NCBI GenBank assembly: GCA_003290165.1 | Contig: QNQO01000594.1 | Span: 496,001-560,000, forward strand | DNA length: 64,000 nucleotides | DNA from: Berberis thunbergii | Lineage: Eukaryota; Streptophyta; Magnoliopsida; Ranunculales; Berberidaceae | Reading direction: 5' to 3' | Shown here: piece by piece, positions 24,840 through 36,680 of the stretch | How positions within the stretch are numbered: position 1 is the stretch's first letter | Layout of the letters: each line of letters opens with the position of its first letter | Position numbers and translations under genes: made by a program | Notes under the pieces: generated by a model | Databases searched by the model: none | What the model was told of the DNA's origin: nothing | What the model saw: the letters and a program-made list of their open reading frames with translations, nothing else

Positions 24840-25816
24840 GATGAGATCTTCAATATTCAGTAGTATAGTCATGGATGATCATCCTATTGTGTTATAAGTC
24901 AATGATTCGATGCACGGAATCATTCATTAGTTATGTATATTGATGATCTCCAAGGTGGCTACAAGTACCCAAGTTCCTCATCAACTTGTACGGAAATTAA
25001 GGGCTGTAGAGATCCTTTGGCATGAGGTGAGAGAGAGGGTTGTTTGTTCATATGTTGGTAGTGATTATTCAATATACAACTTTGTTTAGAATATAGCAAA
25101 TCATGTTTATTGGCAATGCCTGTGAGTCGTGACTATAAAAATGACATGCCAACAAACACAAGAGGTAGTGGTGGATAGTCAGATTAATCAACATTTAGTG
25201 CATTGAACCCGATCAATTAATGCGATCTTAGTACAAGTCATGGTGAAACTTGAAATGGGCAAGATTGAACTCTGTTCTTTTCTAATCTGGAATTCTGGAT
25301 AGAGAAAAATGAGAAATGCTGATAAGCATTGCTGATGGAGATGATGTCGGCTTCTTGACTTTGCTCTGCAACAGAACAAACTTTATTAACTAATAGAGAT
25401 ATCACCACTATAAGGTTTTTGTAGAGTTTTTACGAGTTAAATGTTCATCCAGATCACATCTCACTTTCAGATATTACTATAGGTTTTACCGGCTCTCATA
25501 GTCTCATTCGCCATCCAGACTTAAATATAAATAAGTAACTACTCAATAAATAATGAATTTTTTTTTTTTAATTTCTTCCCTAGTATAGATTGGAAGAGGC
25601 ATGTCTTTGACATGAAATCCCTAGCTACTCTTAAAGAGAAAAATTTGTATATACAAAGTATATATACTGGCATGAACTAGAAGATGTCTCTGCTTTGAAG
25701 ATTCAGGTTATGAGGGTATAGGGATTTGTTCGAACCTTAAGAGGTCTAACGAATAATTGCACAGATAAAGTGAAAATGTTGATTATGCCGTGGATGGGGT
25801 CCGGTAATAGGGAATG
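24840..25816. other. Gene-free stretch
   Basis: Starts with the 3' UTR of the DUF6821 gene. No other gene, RNA or bounded repeat recognised before the LTR at 25817. Confidence 0.5.
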
Positions 25817-26296
25817 TGTCACGGACTAGTAATCTGTGCGACACTAGCTATCCAATTCACTAGTAAGCCTATTGAGTAGTTACTTTGTCGGGCATAAATA
25901 TTAACTTGAGAATGCACAATATCAATCTGTAGACAATATAACAATGCACAATAGTCAGTAAAAGCTCTCATTCACATTCAATAGATTACAATGGGGAGGA
26001 ACGTTCGGAAGGACGTTCCTTAAGACTAGTTCGATGCTATCGATCGATGGAAATACAAGTTTGAAGTCTAAAAGCAATGCAAAGAAAACAATAAAAATAC
26101 TAGCGGTACAGTTTGGCCCGACTATGCAATGGAGGCAACACGTCCTCACAGTCAAGAGCTCAAACATTCCCCCTATAATATAGATGCTAAGCATTTGGGC
26201 ACTTTTCAAAAGGGAACATTGAGTTTTGAGACCATTAGGAAAGTCTTGAAAGGCCTCTAACCTTGGTTTTCCTGACTAACAGTACTAGTCCTAACA
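25817..26296 (-). repeat. 3' LTR of chromovirus (only copy)
   Basis: On the minus strand it opens TGTTAGGACTAGTACTG and closes near CGTGACA. It is preceded by the purine-rich GTGTGGGAGAG as polypurine tract. The outer border at 25817 is inferred from the TG...CA rule and could be 25815. No direct repeat partner exists in the window. Confidence 0.6.
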
Positions 26297-26307
26297 CTCT
26301 CCCACAC

Positions 26308-29300
26308 TCAATTCGCTGACGCCCTCGCAGCGAACTTTTTCAAGTACTCTTCCAACTTTGAGAGGTATGGCAGCAGATGCTCGACTGGCTCCCAACTGAT
26401 CTTTGAAGGAGGTTCATCTTGCCACTTGACCAAATACTCTCTATCCGGACCTGTGTTGTTGATGAGGCGGTCAACTAAGATTTCTTCCACTTCTCGATCT
26501 GGCTTAGTAGGGATGCTTAGGCAATGCTCGTGTAGATACATTTCTTATGGGATCAGTGGCATCTGCATGGTAGGACTTCAAGTTACTTGCATGGAAGACA
26601 TGATGGGTGAAACGGAGCCAATGTGGTAACTTGACGCAATAGGAGACTTTGCCGACTTTCTCAATAATCTGTACCGGTCCCTCATAATTGCAAAACAGAT
26701 TGTTGTGTGCTCTAGCTGTCCTTTTATACTTGTTGAACATATCTAGCTTCACCAATACCAAGTCCCCGACTTCAAAAGGATCAATTCGTCGTTTCTTGTC
26801 GGCCCATTTCTTCATGTGACGGGAGGCTTTCTCAAGATAGGCTCGAGCAACTTCAATGTTTTTCTGCCAGGCTTTGACAAATTCAAGAGCTCTTGGGCTG
26901 GGTCCTTGGTATCCGGTAAGTACTGTATGTGGTGTCAATGGTTGCTGACCAGTAACCAACTGAAAGGGGCTGGAGTGAGTAGCTGAGCTCTTTTGTAAGT
27001 TGAAACAGAATTGTGCAACATCAAGTAGTCCCACCCAATTTTTCTGGTTTGCACTTACAAAATGACGAAGGTATTCTTCAAGCATAGAGTTAAAGCGCTC
27101 AGTCTGTCCGTCAGATTGGGGATGTTGGCTTGTCGACATATTAAGTTTGGATCCCAAGAGCTTGAACAACTCCTTCCAGAACTTTCCTGTGAAGCGAGCA
27201 TCACGGTCGCTAACAATGTTTTCGGGCAGTCCCCAATACTTCACTACATGCTTGAGGAACAATTGCGCCGTATCTTCGGCTGTGCAAGTCAGTCTGGTTG
27301 GCACAAAGGTCACATACTTTGAGAATCGGTCAACAACTACAAGGATGCTCCTGAAATCCTCCACTTTCGGTAACCCCGTAATGAAGTCCATGGAAACACT
27401 TTCCCATGAACGAGTTGGAACAGGCAGGGGCTCTAGTAAGCCCACTGGTCGATCTCTTTCAACCTTATATTGCTGGCAAATAAGACATGTTCGAACATAG
27501 GCCATTACATCCTCCTGTATCTGCGGCCAATAGTACCCCCTCTCTAGCAATGCAAGTGTTCGTCTCCAACCTGGATGTCCCGCCCAATGGGTGTCGTGGC
27601 ATTCTCTCAAAAGTTTTTTCCTCAAACCCGAAGTTCTCGGAACATAGAGGCGATTACCAGTTGTGAGTATTGCTCCATCTTTTATCCAGAACCGTCGAGT
27701 TTTGCCCTGCTTGATCAACTTTGTAATCGCCTTCGCTTGTGGATCTGTCTGTAGGCCTACTTTGATATTCTCCAAGATGGTGTGACTCGGACCAGTATGG
27801 GTTAGCACTGCAAGGTTTTCCCTTCTACTGAGTGCATCAACTACATTGTTAGTGCGCCCTGGCTTGTATTCCAATACTAAGTCAAATTCTGCTAATTTTT
27901 CCTGCCATTGAGATTGCTTGGAGGTTAGCATCTTCTTAGTGAGGAAATGGCTTGCTGCAGCATTATCCGTTTTAACAAGGACTTGAGATCCCAAGAGGTA
28001 GTGTCTCCACACCCGTAAACAATGTACAATGGCTAGCAATTCCTTTTCCTGAGCTGAGTAACGAGACTCTGTATCATTCAACTTTTGACTCTCATATGCT
28101 ACCGGGTGATCATTTTGAAGTAAAACTCCCCCTAAGGCATAATCAGATGCATCTGTTTGTACTTCAAAAGGCTTGGTGATGTCTGGCAAGACCAATAATG
28201 GATCTTTCATCATGGCCAATTTCAAGTCTTGGAATGAAGCTTCACACTGCCTATCCCATTCCCATGTTCGGTCTTGTTTCAACAAATTTGTCAGGGCAAC
28301 AACTCTCTTAGAGTAGTCCCTTATGAAGCGACGATAATAGTTTGCGAGTCCAAGGAAAGAACGTAGTTGAGACACGTTCTTAGGAGAGTTCCAATCATGG
28401 ATTGCCTTGATTTTCTCCATGTCCATCCGAATCTTGCCATTGCCAATAACATGACCCAAGAAATTGATCTGGGTCTGGTCGAATGAGCACTTTTTCTTCT
28501 TGACAAAGAGATGATTATCCCTAAGGATTTGGAACACTTCTCACAAATGATGTAGGTGTTCTTCTATAGTCCCACTATAAACCACAATGCCGTCAAGATA
28601 GACAACCACAGACTTGTCCAGAAGGTGACGGAACAGGCCATTCATAAGGGTGCAAAATGTAGCTGGAACATTGGTCAAGCCGAAGGGCATTACTAGGAAC
28701 TCATATGACCCATATCTAGTAGAACAAGCAGTTGTGGGTTCGTCACCAGCGGCAATGCGGACCTGATGGTAACCTGATCTCAAGTCGAGTTTTGTGAAGT
28801 ATCTGGCGGATCCAAGTTGGTCGAATAAGTCTGCAATGAGCGGCAGCGGGTATTTGTTCTTTATAGTGACTTTGTTCAAGGCTCTATAATCAACACAAAG
28901 GCAAAAACTTCCATCATGTTTTCGCTGAAAAAGAACAGGTGCCCCATAAGGTGCTTTAGAGGGCCGAATGAATCCCGACTCCAACAAGTCATCTAGTTGT
29001 GTTCTCAATTCGGTCAGCTCTGGAGGGCTCATGTGATATGGACTACGTGCAGGTGGCTTGGCACTAGGGACTAACTCAATTTTGTGATCAATGAGCCTTC
29101 TGGGAGGTAGATTCTTTGACAATTCATTCGGCATCACTTCTCTGAAGTCAGCAATAACTTGGGCAACTTCCTCAGGGATTTTGCTAGTATCATCTTCCAT
29201 CTCTAGCTTTGCCACAGCTAAGTATGTATCTTCTCTTTTGGCCAAGCCTCTCTTGACTTGGAGCACCGACAATATTCTATCATGAGTTGTTGGTCGAATT

Positions 29301-30662
29301 GAGGTTGGTACAATGCGTAGTCTGGGTCCGAAAAACCCCAAGGAGTCCATGAAAGGTAATGGTCCTGCTGCAGCTCCTCGAAAAAATTATTGGACAAGAA
29401 TCACCTTAAAATCATCAAGTGGAACGGCCAAGAAGTTTGATCTTCCTTCCCATGGACCAACCTGTAGTGGCACAGCTCTAGCTATACCATTAATAGAAAT
29501 TGCCTCAGAGTTGACAGCTTTCAACTTACCCACATCTCCTTCTAAGTTCAGACCCACACGTCTAGCTTCATCTGGGGCAATAAAATTGTATGTCGCTCCG
29601 GAATCCAACAATGTTTGGGAAGGGAACCCATTGATAGTGATGTCGATGTATTGCAAAGCCTTCTTGTGTAAGTGCTCATACATTTCTCCTTTGACAACAT
29701 TGAGCTTGTGTAGAGCTCCCATCTGGGAGGTCTCACTATTGGTGGGGTTCGAGCTCGATGCATTCGAGTTAGAAGGTTCTGCTTGAAGCAAGGACATTAA
29801 TGAGTGTAGAGTTGGTTTCGATGGACATTTGTCTGTTGGGTGATCCCTGCTATTGCAAAGAATGCATGGGGCAAGGGCAGATGGTCTCCACTGCCCAGAG
29901 TAGTTTTGCTCTCCTTTGTTGTTGTAATTTGAGTTGCTAGAGCTGGCATTCCAATTTTTGTTGGAACTCCAATTTTGGTTGGACGGCCGGGAATTGTAGT
30001 TTCCTCGGTTCTGACTTGAGTTTCCCCAGTTTTGGTGAGGTGAGAGAGCATTCGACCCTGAGCTTGAATTGGTACTGCCAGTTCTAGCTGTGGAGTGATT
30101 GAGCGAAGTGGATCCAGTCATGGGCATATAATCGCTAAACTTTTCTGCTGCCGCAATAACACTTGTAATATCTGTCACCTTCTGCCTTTGCAATTCTGCT
30201 TGTAGAAGCGGCTGAGCTTGTTCCATGAAAGAGAAAACTTTGTCCTTCTCAGACATGTCTCGAATATCTAGCAAGCAAGTTGAGAATTGTCGGACATAGT
30301 CTCGAATATTGGCATGTCCGTTTGATGGTGTGGAGCTTCCTCCTTGCTAAGAAATCAGTGTTCTCAGGCAAGAATTGATTTCTGAGTTCCTTCTTGAGGT
30401 CTGCCCAAGTTCTAATAAGGATGCGACCTTCTTCCATATCTGTATATTTGGTTCTTCACCATAGTTTCGCATCACCTGCTAAGTACATGGTTGCCATGGT
30501 AACCTTGGCTTCTTCTGATTCAGGGTTCACCGCGCGAAAATACTGATCCAGATCAAACAAGAAGTTCTCTAACTCCTTCCCATCTCGTGCCCTAGCATAT
30601 GACTTTGGCTTAGGCACTTTCATCCTAGGGTGATCAGTCGTCCCTGTGGCCTTAGTCAGCAA
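26308..30662 (-). pseudogene. Chromovirus gag-pol, degenerate
   Basis: Gag runs 30662 to about 29800, with a frameshift near 30440-30270. It contains a zinc knuckle CILCNSRDHPTDKC (CX2CX4HX4C) near 29860. Protease (LLDSGATYNFI) lies near 29590. Reverse transcriptase is at about 28540-29000; its active-site motif reads VYLDGIVV, so the second catalytic Asp is Gly. RNase H is at 27950-28190 ([13 protein letters not shown]). Integrase is at 26800-27600: zinc part [10 protein letters not shown]...CLICQQ, then [15 protein letters not shown] and QSDGQTER. The chromodomain (EYLVKWQDEPPSKISWEP) at 26310-26500 sits in a shifted frame. In-frame stops replace codons after ILVQ (near 29385) and after EEHLHHL (28541-28543). 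It cannot make a working polyprotein. Confidence 0.92.
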
Positions 30663-30904
30663 GCCAACCCTTGCAAATAAGTCCTACAACTATAATTAGA
30701 AGTCACTCATCACCTGAGCTGTGGGGTGAGGCGAATCTTCCATAGCGGCATGAAATCCTATTTTATGGAATCCAAGAGGTTTTCTTAAAAGTATTTAGTG
30801 AACCATACGTGTTTTTTGTTTTTATTTTTACTAGAATCACATTCTCACCTCAGAAAATATAAAAATAAGACTCTTTATGGGACCAAGGATTAGGAATTGA
30901 AGTG

Positions 30905-31435
30905 TCATGCACAATCTCTCTTTCTTTCCCGTCTTTTGCAACCTAATCTCGTAATTCTACTACATTCCTATGAAATGAGACTTCTTCAACCAAACATCCT
31001 TTTGCTTTCATTTATTCCGATTACATTTATAAACCCCTGCTTATTGTGGGTGGCAACAACTCTAAACCTTGTTAACCCCATGATTTGAACTTTGATGGAT
31101 TACTTGGACATATAGAAATTGAAACAAAACCTTACTTAACGCATGTGGCAAGAGCTCTTAAATTATGTTAACCCCATTATTTGAGGATGAACACACATGA
31201 ACGAAATGCAAATTAAAAATAAAATAATATATATATATATATATATATCTTGTGTTTTTTTCTTAGATGAATAAAAGATGAAAATAAAACCAAAGAATTT
31301 TCATGTGCCTTTTTTTACTTAGATGATGAAGAAAAAAAGGCGGGACTCAGGTTTTTTTAAAACAAAGAAAAAAGACAACTAGTGAGACTCACAACCATAA
31401 TTGCCTAATTATAAGTCAAACATCTCATCCATTAG
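30905..31435 (-). repeat. Dispersed repeat with tRNA-Arg-like head, copy 1
   Basis: Matches a second copy whose pieces lie at 32205-32272, 32840-32906 and 35385-35765. Shared landmarks are CTTTCTTTCCCGTCTTTTGC, AACCAAACATCC, ATAAACCCCTGCTTATTGTG and TTGTTAACCCCATTATTTGA. On the minus strand its head (31435-31377) reads like a decayed tRNA-Arg (AATGGATGAGATGTTTGACTTATAA...GGTTGTGAGTCTC). It is cut at 31436 by CAGTGACGGAGCCAAG, a hAT-type terminus. A SINE-like origin is inferred; the class is not settled. Confidence 0.6.
31227..31248. repeat. (AT)n microsatellite
   Basis: Eleven AT units in a row within copy 1 of the tRNA-headed repeat; absent from copy 2, so it expanded after the copies separated. 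Confidence 0.9.
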
Positions 31436-32204
31436 CAGTGACGGAGCCAAGATTTTTGTTGAAAGGAGATGGAGTGATGAATCATAGTTAATTAATGATA
31501 ATATAAAAATGATTTACTTTTAACATTTTATTTTAATTTGAAAAATATATAAATAATTATACAAAACTTAACTTTATCTATGTGGAAGAAAATTGATCCA
31601 ACAAGCTACTTTGTAGGAGCATAAAAGATAAACATATGAGAAACAAATCAAATTGGTACATGAAGTTCAAGGGCAAAAAATTAATTTTAAATGTAAAATT
31701 ATATATTTACAAAAAACAGAGTTATTTTCGACTTGTCCTCTATCAAAAAGAGTTAATTAGATATTACCCCCAACATTAAGCACTATTGCAGTCTCCCCCA
31801 GAACTAGTAATGAACGTCTGTTGATTGTCAAAAGGCTCATGTTAATACCAAAATGTCCTTCAAACAATAACCCACATATGAACCTCGAGATACAAATCAT
31901 ATGAATAAAATAACAAAGTAGAGCTCGATATACAAATTCATCTAAAAAAAATACTTAAAAAACTTTCTTCTTCCTCAAAGCAGGGGTTGCTAGTGGCTGA
32001 TGGCGATAGTGAGAAAGGGAAATAAATCAAGTAGAAAGGGAGGGAGTGGAGACGGCGGGGCGGTTCTCGGTCTAGCAATAAACAAAGAGATAGAAGAAGA
32101 AGAAAAGAAAGGGGCGAGGTGGGTCGTTGGTGTCGCAGAGAACAAAGGGAGAGAGGAAGGGATGTGACAAGATGGGGTCGTCAGCGTCGCAGGATGGGAA
32201 AATC
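31436..32204. other. hAT-like left terminus followed by gene-free sequence
   Basis: CAGTGACGGAGCCAAGATTTTT at 31436 is the consensus start of plant hAT elements of the CAGTGGCGGAGCCAGG type. I found no matching right terminus or 8-bp duplication, so the extent is unknown. 32040-32190 is G/A-rich. No gene. Confidence 0.45.
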
Positions 32205-32906
32205 CGCACAATCTCCCTTTCTTTCCCGTCTTTTGCAACCTAATCCCATAATTCTCCTACATTCTTATGAAGGATTGTGATTTTGTTTTTTGAGTTAATT
32301 TCGGTGTCCCGATTTTAAGAAATATTCCTTGAAATATTTCGATGTGTAAAGAAAAAATAAAAATTTTGAAGATACATAAAATATATATAATGTATTTCGA
32401 GGGTATATGAAATATGTGAGAAAAATAAGATGTAATTAAATAAATCTATTAAACACATTAAATGAAGCATAAATACCAAAAAATGAAAGCAATGTGAAAT
32501 CAAATTATAATTACAAAATCGGACAGTGGTTTAAAAAATCAATATATAAGTAGAAGAAATGATAATAAAAAAATCAGAGAGTGGTTTCAAAAAATAATAA
32601 ATAATTAGAAGAACTGATAAATATATTTTTTTTTCAAAATTTATGAAAAACCCAAAAAAAATTTGGAAAAATGTAATTTTTCGTAGCTGGTTTTTGTATT
32701 TTTATGAAAAACGAAATTTACAAAAAAATCTCGAAATTTTGCTAAACAAGCCAAAGAAAATGTAATTATTTCTTTCGCACTTTTTCTTTTCGTAAATTCA
32801 AAAAAAAAAAAATTGTGAAATTTTGCGAAACTTCATTCCTTGATTCCTATGAAATGAGAGTTCATCAACCAAACATCCGTTTGCTTTCATTTATTTTGAT
32901 TACATT

Positions 32907-33370
32907 TGATGATACATAAAATCGTCACCCGATCATGGTCATACACGTGGCTCAAATCATCATAAATGTTGGAGGGTCGTTACGAAGGCTTAAATCATCA
33001 TAAATATTGATGGACCATTACGAAGGAAATGGAGGGAATCACTCTCATCTCAATGAAGGAGGAGACCGTTATAATAAATGCCCCCCTTCATTGCCCCAAC
33101 CGAGCTTAAATCATGCACACAACTGAATGCAGTCATCACTTTACTCATTATATAAGGTAAAGGAAAATGTATGAGAGGGGGAGGTCGATTCGACTATCGT
33201 TTCTACACTATGCAATTTTAACTGAGTTTTGTCCGGATTTACTTCCTTCTTCCAACAGAGTTGCTGACTTAAGACTCGGAGTGCATTCGACTACCAAAAA
33301 GGTAGTCCTTGACAGTCTAACATTTGTTTTACAAGTCAAAATCATTGAAGGGCAATATTTAAACGCATCA
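32907..33370 (+). repeat. 5' LTR of non-autonomous element
   Basis: TGATGATACATAAAATCGTC ... ACGCATCA; 464 bases. It contains ATTATATAAGGTAAAGG near 33149, a likely promoter TATA. Clearly diverged from its partner. Confidence 0.88.
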
Positions 33371-33392
33371 GTCTGGCGTCATCCGTGGGGAA
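33371..33392 (+). other. Primer-binding site of Tat type
   Basis: GTCTGGCGTCATCCGTGGGG directly abuts the 5' LTR and differs by few bases from the TCTGGCGCCGTCTGTGGGG sequence common in plant Tat-lineage elements. Confidence 0.7.
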
Positions 33393-34421
33393 ACGATAGT
33401 TTTCTTTGCAAAAAAAAAAACATATGCTTGATCACAACTTAGCAACAATACGAGATAATGTTATAATCATCCAGAGTCGTTTCCAATATCAATGGTAACG
33501 AAAATTCCAATATTCTATTTGGATTAAAATGACTAAAATTGTGTCCTCTGAATTAGACAGGTAATCTAGGTACATCTGGATATGATGATGCAAAGCTAAA
33601 TATTCTATCAAATGAGCACTAACAGAGTTGGTATAGGCATTGCTTAGAGAACAACATGCCACGGAGCCCGAGTAAAAAATGAATCCAGAGGACGAGCCTA
33701 AGTAGAAGCTAGCTCGTGGAGGACGAACCCGAATGAAAAATGAATCCCAAGAATGAGTCTGAAGGACAGGACCAAATATAAGTTAGCCCATGAAGGATGA
33801 ACTCGAATAATAAAAAAAAATCTGAAGGAAGAACCCGGCTAGAAGCTGGCCCAAATGGAGACAAGCCCGACATGGACATGAGACATATCCGACAGGCTCG
33901 AGTAGAGACTGATCCAACAGGAGACATATCTGACAGGTCCAAAATGAGACGGATCCGACAAGAATCATGTCTGCATGCCCGACTTAAGACTAGTCAAATT
34001 GGCTTCGTTTAGCTCGGACTCATGCAGTTTGATCGCGCTGACTTCATATGGTTTGGATTCATGAAACTAACTATGAAGATTACTTTACCTAGTAAACACA
34101 ATTGACTACGATGATTCGTCACAGACGACATCTGGTCTGAACTCACTGAATCCACCTAGTAGCGGACTCGTGAAGTTGACTACAATGATTCGCCACAGAC
34201 GAAATCTGCTCCGAACTCACGAAGTCCGAGTACAATAACTTGTCCCAAATATTCATATAATCAAAACTCATGCAGTCTGAGTCCGATGAATTCATCTGGT
34301 CCGAACTCTCACAGTCCAACGCCAATGACTTGTCACACTGACTTCACAGAACAAATAAAGAAAACCCTCATTAATAAGTTAGTGGTCACGCAAGAGAGCC
34401 CACTAACTAAGAGGAAGTAGT

Positions 34422-35384
34422 TGACGATACATAAAATCGTCACCCAATCATGACCATACACGTGGCTCAAATCATCATAAATGTTGGAGGGTTGTTACAA
34501 AGGCTTAAGTTATCATAAATATAGTTGGACAGTTAAGAAGGAGATTGAGGAATCGCTCTCATCTCAATTAAGGAGGAAACCATTATAATAAACGTCTCTC
34601 TTCATTGCACCAACTGAGCTTAAGTCATGGACACAACTGAATGCAGTCATCACTTCACTCATTATATAAAGTAAAGGAAAATGTATGAGAGAGGGAGGTC
34701 GATTCGACTATCCTATCTACACTATGTAACTTTAACTGAGTTTAATTTATCCTGATTTATTTATTTCTTCCAACAGAGTTGCTGACTCAAGCATCAAAGT
34801 GCCTTCGGCCACAAAAAAGTGGTCTTTGACAATTTAACTAGGGGTGGGCAATGTCGGTTCGGTTCGGTTTCGAGCCCCAAACCGATTTCGAACTGATTTC
34901 ATTCGGTTTGCCCAAAACCCAAACTGAATTCGAATTTTGTATTTGTAAACCGATGAATTCGGTTGAATAGAATTTCGGATCAGTTCGGTTCGGTTGGGCC
35001 GAAATTTCGGGCTCAAGCACTTGAAAGAATTTCATTAAAATATGCCCAATTTTTTTATAGGCCCAATTTTTTTACAGACCCAATTTTTAACCTAAAATTT
35101 AAAACTTTGATAGAATGGGGCGATTCAGTGCAACAGGGTGTACTGCAGTGCATTTGTTGCACTAATCAAGTATGGACACCTACCTGTTATTTAGTTATTT
35201 ATATATATTTAATTAATCGGTCGGTTCGGTTATAAATCGGTCAGTTCAAAGTCGTAAACCGATTTCGAACCGTTTATAATCGGTTCGGTCGGTTAACCGA
35301 ATTTAAATCGGTTTTTGCCCACCCCTAAATTTAACAATTGTTTTGCAGGTCAAACTTACAGGAGGACGATTTTTTGACGCATCA
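34422..35384 (+). repeat. 3' LTR of non-autonomous element, interrupted
   Basis: TGACGATACATAAAATCGTC ... TTGACGCATCA. It is split at 34838/35336 by the hAT insertion; removal of 489 plus 8 bases restores an LTR of 466 bases. Confidence 0.88.
34839..35327. mobile_element. Non-autonomous hAT element nested in the 3' LTR
   Basis: Exact 8-bp duplication AATTTAAC at 34831-34838 and 35328-35335; terminal inverted repeats TAGGGGTGGGCA / GCCCACCCCTA. Internally both ends carry runs of TCGGTTCGGTT and its complement as subterminal repeats. The 489-base length leaves no room for a transposase. Same terminal family as 48822-49723. Confidence 0.94.
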
Positions 35385-35981
35385 ACATTTATAAACCCCT
35401 GCTTATTGTGGGTGGCAAGAGCTTTAAACCCTGTCAACCCCATGATTTGAACTTTGATGGATTATTTGGATATAAATTGAAACAAGCCCTTACTTAACGT
35501 GGGTGGCAAGAGTTCTAAAATTTTGTTAACCCCATTATTTGAGCTTGAACACACATGAAGAAATGCAAATAAAACCAAAAAAAACTTCATGTGTTTTTTT
35601 CTTAGATGAAGAAGAAAAAATGAACAAAAGAAAAAAATTTCATGTGTTTTTTTTTTCTAAATGATGAATAAAAAAAAGATAAAAAAAGGTAGGGCTCAAT
35701 TTTTTTAAACGAAGAAAAAAACACAATCAATAGGACTCACAACCACAATCGCCGATTAAAAGTCAAATGCCTTATCCAATAGACCACAGATGTTATGTTA
35801 TGACTTTATTCTTTGTTAACAAGGTCTTACATCCAAACCTCTTCGGATTCGCTTGAAATTCCTACAATCACTCCCAAACAATTGACACTACCACTCAAAC
35901 AATTGACACTACCACTCTACACCCTTCCACTTTGAGGTTGTAACATCTTCAATCAATCAAAAAATTAAGAGCAATGCTAGC

Positions 35982-36131
35982 TGTCGAGGAAACGGGTGAG
36001 GACAGCGATGTGGCAGGGTGGGAGCTGTCCACCCTGCTCGGGATACGTGCCACATTTTTTGTACATGTATCCCGAGCAGGGTGGACGGCTCCCACCCCAC
36101 CACGTCGCTGTCCTCACTGGTTTCCTCGACA
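35982..36131. mobile_element. Snapback palindrome, TGTCGAGGAAAC family
   Basis: Arms 35982-36045 and 36068-36131 are inverted copies of about 64 bases with few mismatches around a 22-base loop. The outer ends read TGTCGAGGAAAC / GTTTCCTCGACA and are followed by ATTTAGAATT. The same outer ends occur at 60076-60258 but with an unrelated inner arm. The whole could form a near-perfect hairpin. It encodes nothing. Confidence 0.85.
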
Positions 36132-36552
36132 TTTAGAATTCTCCAAAAAATAAAGATCTTGAAAATACGATTCTCAAACAACACCACTGGGAGTGGAGCC
36201 TATAACTTAATTTGACCTGACACGGATTAACTATTCAAAGCTCTGTTTTTGATTCTATAGGTGGTGGTACATGGTCATTCTTAGCTCATGGAATGATGTG
36301 TTTTATAAAATGCAAAGTGAGAAGTTCTAAAATATATAAGGCTTGTGCCAAATTGAATATGTTTTTCTTTGCGCTCTCATACCAATTTAAAGCTAGTGAC
36401 TAATTGGTATGGTTTTTCCTTTCAATCTCACATCTTGACCTCCTTTCCACCATATCATTATAACCCATGGGCCATTTAAATATCTACCCATATTAACAAA
36501 AATTTATTTGCAGATGTTAAAATGATTTGATGTCAACAATTCATTAGAGGAA

Positions 36553-36680
36553 TAAAATATGTATGAGTGGTTTTTTTTAGCCCGTCCAAACCCAAATATC
36601 CTCGACAGGGTTCAAACCCTATATTTGTGATACCATTCACCACAAGTCTACTCGTTGAGCTAGTACCTCCATTGATGTAT
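36553..36680 (-). mobile_element. tRNA-derived SINE candidate
   Basis: On the minus strand TAGCTCAACGAGTAGAC (A-box-like) precedes GGGTTTGAACCC (B-box-like, palindromic) by about 45 bases, then a body ending GGGCTAAAAAAAA at the left. A tail of A's fits a SINE. The target duplication was not found. Confidence 0.5.

Larger units (their letters stand above)
25817..30740 (-). mobile_element. Ty3/gypsy chromovirus, 5'-truncated and coding-dead
   Basis: Read on the minus strand it carries gag, protease, RT, RNase H, integrase and a C-terminal chromodomain, the diagnostic order of chromoviruses. One LTR is visible at the left (3' end of the element). No second copy, tRNA primer site or target duplication could be found right of gag, so the 5' LTR has been lost and the right limit near 30740 is approximate. 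Confidence 0.9.
32907..35384 (+). mobile_element. Non-autonomous LTR retrotransposon (TRIM/LARD-like, Tat-type primer site)
   Basis: TSD ACATT is exact at 32902-32906 and 35385-35389, and copy 1 of the surrounding repeat shows the empty site. LTRs are 32907-33370 and 34422-35384; the second holds a 489-base hAT insertion and is 466 bases without it. The primer-binding site GTCTGGCGTCATCCGTGGGG follows the 5' LTR and a purine-rich AGAGGAAGTAGT precedes the 3' LTR. The 1051-base interior (33371-34421) encodes no gag or pol. It consists largely of degenerate short repeats such as GACGA-C-C-GAA and CCGACAGG, so the element depended on another for its proteins. Confidence 0.9.
32205..35790 (-). 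repeat. Dispersed repeat with tRNA-Arg-like head, copy 2 (interrupted)
   Basis: The pieces 32205-32272, 32840-32906 and 35385-35790 are collinear with copy 1. The minus-strand head at 35790-35715 (CTATTGGATAAGGCATTTGAC...TGGTTGTGAGTCC) is a better tRNA-Arg likeness than copy 1. The first gap (32273-32839) is flanked by TTCTTATGAA/TTCCTATGAA, suggesting an insertion. The second gap is the LTR element 32907-35384 with TSD ACATT. Confidence 0.65.

Noticed and set aside
32273..32839. MULE-type MITE in the second copy of the tRNA-headed repeat
   Set aside because: Flanking TTCTTATGAA/TTCCTATGAA suggests an insertion, but I saw no convincing terminal inverted repeats.
35715..35790. tRNA-Arg gene on the minus strand
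   Set aside because: D-arm and anticodon-arm likeness only; the T-loop is decayed (TGGTTGTGAGTCC) and the same head recurs in a dispersed repeat.
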